Assembly (NCBI GenBank): GCA_033063855.1
Contig: CP093831.1
Location: 372,001 to 436,000 of the forward strand
Reading direction: 5' to 3'
DNA: 64,000 nucleotides
From: Smittia aterrima
Lineage: Eukaryota; Arthropoda; Insecta; Diptera; Chironomidae
Below, piece after piece: positions 55,727 to 64,000 of the stretch. Position 1 is the stretch's first letter, and the number at the start of each line of letters is the position of its first letter. The notes beneath the pieces were generated by a model, which was not told the DNA's origin, made no database searches, and worked only from the letters and a program-made list of their open reading frames with translations. Made by a program: the position numbers and the translations under genes.

Positions 55727-57573
55727 TTAATTCTCATCGCCTACTGGTGGTTCGTCTCCATCACCTTGTGTGTCTGACGTCCATAACGTGAGGTTGTCTC
55801 TCAAGAGCTGCATGATGAGCGTCGAATCTTTGTATGAGTCCTCGTTTAGTGTGTCGAGTTCAGCGATCGCATCGTCGAATGCCTGAAGGGGAATAAAAAA
55901 AGTTTTGTATTAGCGTTTGGTTGAATTATTTTCAATGCTCTTGTTGAATTCGAGAGAAAATTTCACATTCCATTAGTGTTTTAAACTTTCTGTTGCTCTA
56001 AACTAATGTACACAACTTCGATTTCTGATGATACGATTTGTCTGTCAACCAATTATACGAGAAACGTTCGCTGGAGTGGCATAGGTGGCAAGAGATGCAC
56101 ACAAGAACAAAACACAAAATCAAAATACATCCAGAGCACTACAAAGAGATGTTAGACAAGTGCTATCTTTTCTCTTTGTATGTTAGTACCGTTGACATTT
56201 TGGGTGCGTTGTGAGGATGCTCAACTTAAAACAGTTTGTTAGTTCGACGCTCATGACACATTAACGGGTTTTATGTCAAAACAGAAAACAGAAAAATGCT
56301 CCGGTCATTTGTATTGCGCAACAAAACCGACCTGTTTGGCTAAGTGACATGCTCGCGCTGGCGAATTGATAATTTCATAGTAAAACACAGAAAAATTGAG
56401 CGCGAGACCAAGTCGAATCGGATGCGTTGGCTGCATTTTCGATCTGGCAATGTCGAGCGCTTCTTGATAAGACTTTTGCGAATCCTCGACAACGGCTATG
56501 GAATAAATCAAGATAGAGAGAGAAAGAGAGAAAATGATAATGAAACTTCAGAGTTTCCGTTAACATAAGTGTGAGACGGTGAAGTTAGCGACAAAAGGAA
56601 TCATCAGACAACGAAGAGTTTGAACAGCAGCAGGTTGGAACAGTGTGAAACTTTCCCATTCAACGAGTAAATTCGTTTTGTACCTGCTTCGCCAATTGAC
56701 AAGCTTTGTCAGGTGAATTCAGTATCTCATAGTAGAAGACCGAGAAGTTTAATGCCAAACCCAATCGGATGGGATGTGTTGGCTGCATTTTGCCTTTACT
56801 AATTTCAAAGGCATCTTGGTATGCGGCTTGGGAGTCATCTACTACGGCTGTAAAGTGTTTATCGGTTAGATTTTTTATTATGTGATCCAGTCGTTGATAA
56901 CTTCCAGGACAATAATAAGCTAAGGACAATAAAAATTAAATGATTGTACTTACTGTTGCGAGTCTCGCCGGTAGCAACTTCAGCCAAATATCTGTAATAA
57001 TCGCCCTTCATTTTCAAGTAGAAGACTTTGCTTTCTGGATTACTGGCTTTGGGAATGAGGAATTTGTCCAAGAGTCCCTAGAAATTGCAGAACGTCCAAT
57101 TAGCAAAACGTTTTTCGTAGTTATGCAATGAATGAATATACTAACCAGTACTTCGTAGCAGATTTCCCTAAGCTCCTTTTCAACACGTTCTCTGTATTCA
57201 CGTGCCAACTGTTGCTTTCGGGCTGAGGATTCCGTTTTCTGTTCAATTGATGAAATTACACGCCATGATGATCTGGACATAAGAAAAGGGAGAGTCATAT
57301 ATTGACGATTGAGGCTTTTGATTGGCTGAAGCTTGTTTACCTGCGGGCACCTACTACGTTTTTGTAAGCAACTGACAATAAATTTCGTTCTTCATTTGAG
57401 AGTTCTACGCCAGTTTCTGTGACAGACTTCATGGCTTGAGCCATATCGTCATATCTAAAAGAAACAAGAATATTTGCTAGGGTTCTAATTAATCAAAATT
57501 GAATTTCTCACCTTTCAGACTGTTCGGCGAGTTTCGCTTTTTGAACGAGCTCTTCTTTGTCGACGGTTGACAT
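55727..57573 (-). CDS. 14-3-3zeta: 14-3-3 zeta (leonardo)
   Basis: Exons 57573-57512, 57454-57341, 57272-57146, 57077-56954, one alternative 164-nt exon (56847-56684 or 56495-56332), then 55882-55727; 747 nt, 248 aa, the same length as the fly protein. A dimeric adaptor binding phosphoserine/threonine partners in Ras/Raf and other pathways. Hallmarks: MSTVDKEELVQKAKLAEQ, RNLLSVAYKNVVGARR, KVFYLKMKGDYYRYLAEV, GLALNFSVFYYEI and LIMQLLRDNLTLWTSD. The sequence is almost identical to Drosophila leonardo. The tail TQGDGDEPPVGDEN is slightly changed. An upstream 5' UTR exon is likely. Confidence 0.97.
55883..56331 (-). other. 14-3-3 zeta last intron segment
   Basis: 449 bp between alternative exon 5B and the last coding exon. 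No additional alternative exon with the KMQPTHPIRLGLALN core was found. Confidence 0.6.
56332..56495 (-). other. 14-3-3zeta: 14-3-3 zeta alternative exon 5B
   Basis: 164 nt encoding VVEDSQKSYQEALDIARSK through SPARACHLAKQ. Acceptor CCATAG; donor CAG|GTCGGT, weak. Shares the invariant MQPTHPIRLGLALNFSVFYYE core with 5A and has the same phase. Confidence 0.92.
56684..56847 (-). other. 14-3-3zeta: 14-3-3 zeta alternative exon 5A
   Basis: 164 nt encoding VVDDSQAAYQDAFEISKGK through SPDKACQLAKQ. Donor CAG|GTACAA. Matches the common leonardo isoform. Confidence 0.92.
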
Positions 57574-60500
57574 GTTTGCTTTGCTTTTTTTTGCTTTCCT
57601 TTAAAAGATTCGAGAATTTGGAGACAGTGCTTGGGGCTGGGATGAGCTTCTCTTCGTTTCGTTTCTCGAAGATTGTTTATGAGTGGGAAGAGTATTGAAT
57701 TCCTTTCTATCTTTCACCTGCTCGGGGACTAATCAAAGTCTCTTTAATTTTGAACCCTACAATTAGAAGATAAAGGAAAATATATAATTTTATGTCAACA
57801 AAACGCCTTTAAAAGAGTTGCGACCGGAAGATAATTTCACAGGAAGTTCACTTTGAAACAGGAAGAGTCGTTGCGTAACAAACAATAAGAAATTTGTTGT
57901 GACTAAAGCTCGTTAAGGCAAAGTGACTCTATAACAATGAAATGCACCTATTCGGTCAAGAACTCAATTGATCAGGTTGTTGAAACCTCAGAAGACAGAA
58001 AGTAAATTAATTAAAGTTTATGTATACACGAAGGCGAGGACTTTGCGTTGCGGTGTTGACAGTGGAGAAATTTATTGCTTCTAAGTCATAGAAAAGTTGA
58101 ATGGTAGACTCTTTGCTTTTCCAGAGCTTCAGCTCGAGAATTTAAATCAACGAGAAAGAAAATGAAATTTAAACTGCATTCCACTAGTCATTAATACACG
58201 AGAATTTATCACGGAATACCAAAAAGATCTTTGCATTGGCTAAAAATACCAGCGAGTTATCTTGTTCTGACATTCGAAAGATTATTGCAACATCAGCTTA
58301 GAAATGCTCTCAACAAATAATCTTTTCTATTAAAATGGAAACAAAGCCTTGAGAGAAGCAATTTTATTTAACCAAGCTTTAAAGTGGTTGCGTTGCTGGT
58401 TATTTTTATCATGCGAAGAAAACATAAGCAAAGCCGAGCATTAATTAAAAAGTTTTAATGAAGTTTCATCATGACAAGGAAAGCAATATTTTCCACCCCA
58501 CGGGCCAGCGATACTGAACCCTCTTCAATCAATTAATCGTCCTTTTTTCCTTTTATCACTCACAAAGTGAAAAAAGGTCAAAGAAAGAAAATCAGGACAT
58601 GCCAATAACAAGCTTGAGCTAAGGCGCCAAAGACATTGATTTTCAAATTATTTCCATCGATTTTCTCGAGAAGTCCGATAGTAACTTCTCAGATATCACA
58701 TGAATCTAACACAGAGCGTGAAGAGTTAAATTACGAGAGTTTCGGCTTGGTGATTAACTGTCAAGCGATGGTCTCGTGTGATTAAATAAGAAAAGATTAA
58801 GTTAAATCCAAAAGTCTCTATCTTTTGATGAAACTACACGCCGTGCGCGGCGACTTCATCTCACACATGTAGCTCATAGAGCAATGTACGTAAACACAAT
58901 CGTTTCTTGATTTTTTCTCCTGAGTTTCTATTAAAAGAAATTTTTCTTCTCTTTCCTCAATTTTTCTCCTACGAAAAGAAAACGCTGCTGTCGAAAGTCG
59001 GGAAAACGAAAGAAAAAAAAATCCTACATCATCTCTAAATCATATTTTTATCTCGCACTAGAATCAGCGGCCGATGATGTTACACGAATTTAAAACGATG
59101 TTCACATGGCAACAGAGGAAATGAGATGAAATTTTTAATTGAATTTCCATTACGAAACTGATTTTCCCGGCCTCGGGTAAAACAAGCAACTTTCGGTCCA
59201 TTCCGCATTGATTTGTGCGCACTGACGTGGCAAAGTGACAACGTTCGAGCTTTTTCAGTGAACACGGGAGCTTGCTCAGCGCCATATCGTTTTTAACATA
59301 TTTTCGTCCTCTTTTACAATATTAACACGATGGGCGGCCGACTCTTATCCATCCCAACACAACAAGCAACACCGCAAAACGATATTGAAGCAGAGGAGTT
59401 CTTTCCGTTTGAGAAGAAAAATCAATAACTCGTTGAAATATTTCAAAGTGGAAAGCATTTTCACGTCGGTTTTCGTCTGCATTTTCCTCTTTGGCGATGT
59501 ACAAAAAGAAGAAAAGTCTTTCGATTGTCCTGCAGTCTTACTAACACAGTCGGAGTTTTATTTAATCCATTTACCTTGCTTCTGAACTTGAGCTTTCCGT
59601 TCAATATCACTTAATGAAATTTGAAGATAAGGTTCTGTCCTAATGTATTTTTCGAGCAAAAAGGAAACACGTAGCTCCGTTTAAATGGCACACAGCATTT
59701 CGTGCTGCTCGCGATCTGCTCAACGAGAAAAGCGAGACTGTCTCGAACGATGCTCGAGCAGAAAAAATGTGAGAAAATTGATTTTTTTTTCTTTATCTAA
59801 GTTTTTGTCTAAAGATTTGTCGTGTTTCCATTCACTCGTTGATGGTTACCGAAACGCGCGATATATTTCTTCTAATTTTATTTAATATATTCCAGATTGT
59901 TTCGACGAACCACGAGAGCAATGAGTACAGTTTAGAACTAAACGAATCAACAGTAGAGAAGAAACTAAGCTGAAAATTTCCCAACACTGTCCTCGCTCAT
60001 TCTCTCCTCGATACCCGAATATTTTCCAATGCTCGCTCGGCAATATCGCTTATCTGTATTGGTTTTAAAAGCACGAGGATGCGATGCGGCAAAAGGCATA
60101 CATTAAAAAATCTATGTACGTTGAAGAGAAAATGAGAAGCGCATTAGGTGTGCCCTAGACGGTTTTCCATTAACTCACACAGATCAAACTGGCAGCTCCG
60201 TTCTTCCACCCACACAATTTTCATACGCAGCTCTTCCTCCTTCTCATATTGAATCGCTTTTTGTGTTCGCTACCAATACTCGTAATCATCGTACGATCCA
60301 ACATTTAAAATCTAAGTTACAAGTCACAGTCGCTCATCTGCCACGCACCCGTCTCAAGTTTTACGGTTCAACGATATCAGCTTTGATTAAAGCGAATCCC
60401 TCTGAGAAAATATTCTTTGCCAGACATAGCCACGGTGAATAAAAAAAAGTTTTTCGCAGCAACAATTGTGTATCCGTTCAACCCCCCAACGCGAGATAAA

Positions 60501-63500
60501 ATCAACGACATTTAACTAGTAAGAGATGTCGAAACCTTATCAGATGTTGTAGACGCAGGTTTTTGTTTGTAGAAGAATTAAGTGAATTGTGACTAAATCA
60601 TTTAGGTTAGTCTTAAGAATAGTAGAAGAATACTACAACAGTCATTGTATACTTGAACAGGAGAAGCTTGAAAAACTGCGACGGCAACATATTTTCAGGG
60701 AAAAGAAACAAAAGTTTTATTGCAGCAGCTTGCAGCAAAGTGAAACATTTCTGTTTCTTTGAAACATGTTTTTGTCCTTGAAACACGTCGATCTTGTTTT
60801 CAAGGAAGTTTAGTCACGCACTTGAGTTTTTGCCATGTGGCAATGAATCGAAATCAAAAAGGAAGTTTAAGCCGCAATTTTGTTTCCTTAACGCACTCGA
60901 TATTTGTTCTCCGCTATAAAGCATGAAATGAAAATAAAACATTTTGTCTTCTCAATCAATGTTTTCCCGGATAAAATCTCTAGTAATAACTTTTCAAAGC
61001 AGCAGCGCGTATTTGCGTCTCTACAAAAATAATCTCTTATGTAAGAGTTGTGCTATCAAGTACGTAGCACCGAAATTAACTTCTTTCCCGTTGTCAAACA
61101 ATATTTTGGTCTGTTTCGAGTTAAGCTCTGATGAAGAAATAGAAGTTAAATCGAGTCGCGAGAAAGCAAACAGAAAATAAAATCGCGCCCGTCATTGAAT
61201 ACAAATAAATACGTCAATCAAATGTGCCAAACTCTCCTTCCCTCGAGTCAAAACCGAGCACAATTTTCCAATTGCCTCACGGAAAAAAGGAAAAATAGGC
61301 AGAAAAAGAAACAACAATTATCATGATGACGTCAGAAGCAGGCACCCATACACACCAGAAGCTTTCTTTTTCTCTTCCATTTTAATTCAGGGGCAATGGA
61401 ATTAACGAGCTTTTCGTTTCATGAAAAGGAAAATTTACCCACAAGCTTCATTATGTTCTGTCCGAAAAAAAAACTAAAGAAAGACAAAATTTTGCAATGC
61501 AATGTCGCGTGTCGATGTCAATTTAACAGCTCACTCGGCCACTAGGGATTTCTAATAAAATAGCTTGACAGTGAAGACTCTGTAGATGCAAAATGACGCT
61601 ATCGCCAACAGGTAACAAATTGATGTTTGAGCTATCAAGCATTTATTTCACGCATCAAAGAGAATAAAGGAGATATTTAGCATAAGCTTACAAGACGTAA
61701 AAACGTCGAAGCAATGTCGTCATGTGTTTATGAGAGCTTCTCACAAGTGGCGATAAATCATTCATCTTTCCCGCATAGATTTATTGCAGAGGCTTTCTTC
61801 GTTCTCCGTTTATCGACCTTATCCCTCACACCTCAATTGATCATTTCGTAACTCAATTAGATAGAACCAACAGACGATTGGGGACAAAATCACAAGGCTT
61901 TGTTGCAATAGACTTCGTTCAATTCGAAGCTTGTAGCGGTTTTTGTAGCTTTTCGCGTGGAAACTAATCAATTTAAATCAAAGCAATGCTTTTGTGTTTG
62001 GATTACGCGGAATGCTAATGCATTGAGTTTGTGATAACGACACAGTGTTTTCATTCATTTTTCCGTGAATTACAACGGCTTGTTAACAGTTCTTCTTTTT
62101 TTTTCTATCTCTGCAGAGCTACATACAAAACATATGCAAATAAATAATCGGCTGAAATTAGCGACATTAGGATAAGTGATTCCGCAAACAAATAACAGCG
62201 TAGAGCGTAGTTCATTGTAACCCTGAATCCGCTTTTCCCTTTTCATTTGCCTCCTTCCCTATCGAATCGCTTTCATGTGCAGTCGAACGAAAGAGAGGAA
62301 AAGGCTTCAAACATTCCATAAATACACATAATGAGCACCGTTATGACGAAATTGAACTTGGGGCTAATCGCTTTGCACAGCACAAACAGCACGAAGTCCC
62401 CGAAAGCTGACTAAATATTTATGATAATTTTCATAGCGACTGCTTAGTTTGAAATTCTTTTGCTGGTGACAATTGGCATTCATTCTTTAACTAGGGACTT
62501 TACCTTGTGACATTATCAGTAATCATAGCAAAAATTGATTGGATCATATTAGTGAATTTCGAAAAAGAAAATGAAAAATTTAGACTTTATACTTCTACAG
62601 CTCTCCCTTTGTTTTCTAACCATCCTTTGAATGATTCATTATCGTCTTCGATTCGCTTCTTCAGCCCTGAGTAAAAATATAAAAAAAAGTCTTCGAGCAA
62701 TTTTTCGGGCGCGATTACGTCATCGTCCCATACAATTTTCTAAGACTTTCCCGTCTTCACAGAGGAATTCATATGTAACTGTGTGGGTTCTTGAGCCTCG
62801 TTAAGTCATGTAATTGGACGATTATTTAATTTTTAAGTGGAATTGCGACATCCGAGGATGGAGGCTCAATTTACTAAGTTCCTCGAAGCAACCGAGCGTT
62901 GCTAACGGACAAAGGAGTCAATTTTATGATATGGCTCGTGTTTCAAATCAGCAAAGTCTCATCACACTTTTAACCCTACGCCTGCTTATCAGCTTAGTTA
63001 ATGCGTGAACATATCCAACACACTCTTAGACCGCTAACGTAATCATGATGATGTACTGTTCTGCTCAGGACAAGATTTCTGCTCAACATCAAGTATCTGA
63101 GATCATCATCGAGTTTAAAAGTATAATGATGATTAATTTTTCTAGTCGTTGGACGAACCCGGCGAAAAATGAGTCAACTCGTCTTTACAATCGATGAAAA
63201 TTCAATTTTCATTCACCAAAAGGGTTATGACAACTTAGTTAATCACTTACAATGCTTTAGAAACACGTCTTATTCATTAGTCACAGTTAAGAACAGCACA
63301 TTTAAACAGATTGGAACTAAACGGGAGTGGCCATTTGCTTTTGAAGAAAGGGCTCGATTCGTAGATGATGTTTCTCCAATCTTATTTAAAATATTGATTC
63401 CTCTGATTTGTAAAGTTCTTGAAACGTTTTATTTGATCACAAAACACTGATGGACCCCGTAATGATGATGTCACTTTCGAACGATCCCCAATTGTGCGCA

Positions 63501-63848
63501 ATTTTTCTTTTTCTAATTTTGATCTCAAATCTTACTTCCCGCCACTTATCAACACTTTATCTTTCTTTTGAGAACTATTATTAACAAATTTTACTTACTT
63601 TTGACTTTTTTAAAGACGTATTTCTTGATAATGGCACACTGAAAATGAACTAACGTAATCCGAATCTTCTTTAATCCAACTTAAAAAATTCTCGCGTGTC
63701 GTAGTTTGACACCGCGTGTCGTAGTTTCTGTAGCTCATGACAGTCCCCTCTCATCAAAACAACAAAAAGTTAAAACCCCCATCCGGACAATATTCTATTT
63801 TTCTTCTTTGATATTTAATTCAAAAGATCACCGTGACAAATAATTGTA
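57574..63848. other. 6.3 kb non-coding region upstream of 14-3-3 zeta and POLR3E
   Basis: Between divergently transcribed 14-3-3 zeta (minus) and POLR3E (plus). Short open frames (for example 60944-61180 and 63169-63450) lack domains and splice context. Probably 14-3-3 zeta 5' UTR exons, a long first intron and enhancers, plus the POLR3E promoter near the right end. I could not identify individual elements. Confidence 0.5.
63693..63727 (+). repeat. 15-bp tandem direct repeat upstream of POLR3E
   Basis: CGCGTGTCGTAGTTT occurs at 63693-63707 and again at 63713-63727, separated by GACAC, about 120 bp before the POLR3E start codon. GC-rich against an AT-rich background, so it may be a promoter element. 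Confidence 0.6.
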
Positions 63849-64000
63849 ATGGACGAGGACGATCCGATTGTTGAAGAAGTAAGAGGAATTCAATTGAATC
63901 TTTAGTAAGTTAGTTTAATTTCTCTTTATTCTAGATTCCAGTATTTCTTTCGAAAAATCTTGCTAAGAATCTCTTCGTGGTTCAGTTTCCAATCAAAAAT
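63849..64000 (+). CDS. POLR3E: RNA polymerase III subunit RPC5/POLR3E, N-terminus only
   Basis: Exon 1 (63849-63878) and the start of exon 2 (63935 to the edge). The visible 32 residues, MDEDDPIVEEIPVFL then SKNLAKNLFVVQFPIKN, match the conserved acidic start and IPVFLSK motif of POLR3E, the RPC5 subunit that with RPC4 forms the TFIIF-like module of Pol III. The intron is GTAAGA to TTCTAG. The gene is cut by the window edge. Confidence 0.85.

Noticed and set aside
63169..63450. 93-aa plus-strand open frame
   Set aside because: No domain and no flanking splice sites or poly(A) signal; chance frame in the non-coding region.
57574..63848. Search for transposon or microRNA in the long non-coding region
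   Set aside because: No transposase-like frame, long terminal repeat or known miRNA hairpin could be recognised by eye; needs a computed search.

Overview
The window is nuclear DNA of an insect, most likely a dipteran and plausibly a nematoceran midge or mosquito. This is inferred from AT-rich sequence, mostly 50-70 bp introns, near-identity of 14-3-3 zeta and phosphofructokinase to fly proteins, and fly-like alternative-exon architecture. All protein genes are eukaryotic and spliced. I saw no transposon coding sequence, CRISPR array, virus or bacterial segment. Splice sites were read by eye; for every completely rebuilt multi-exon gene the exon lengths sum to an exact codon count.

Left part (1-35.3 kb): after a small winged-helix gene resembling the N-terminus of KAT6 histone acetyltransferases, the region is built around an inverted pair of Nipped-A/TRRAP genes. 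TRRAP is the giant pseudokinase scaffold of the SAGA and NuA4/Tip60 acetyltransferase complexes. The plus-strand copy (3170-15556, 12 coding exons, 3736 aa) is the more diverged. The minus-strand copy (21307-35338, 8 coding exons, 3857 aa) is closer to the usual TRRAP sequence. Their 3' ends face each other across about 5.75 kb holding three unrelated genes: PRMT3, POSH and RpL11. The copies are clearly diverged over most of their length, but 443 nt of the pseudokinase exon differ at one position, which looks like recent gene conversion. Both copies carry tRNA-Gly(UCC) in the same homologous intron. A GPI-type alkaline phosphatase is nested antisense in an intron of the minus copy, and its coding end overlaps a Nipped-A exon.

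Middle part (35.3-47 kb): a tight gene cluster. It holds an unrecognised membrane protein, a phosducin-like protein, a DDX56-type nucleolar RNA helicase and a spatacsin (SPG11) homologue. Several pairs share short divergent promoters (354 bp and 170 bp).

Right part (47-64 kb): phosphofructokinase with three mutually exclusive versions of one 109-nt exon (two with GC splice donors), then 14-3-3 zeta (leonardo) with two mutually exclusive 164-nt exons. Long non-coding stretches follow each. The first two coding exons of the RNA polymerase III subunit POLR3E/RPC5 run off the right edge.

Best leads: the converted inverted TRRAP pair with intron-borne tRNAs and copy-specific introns; the phosphatase/Nipped-A antisense coding overlap with a stop codon inside its AATAAA; GC-AG donors in the Pfk exon cluster; an H/ACA snoRNA candidate in an RpL11 intron; and lost domains in POSH and PRMT3.
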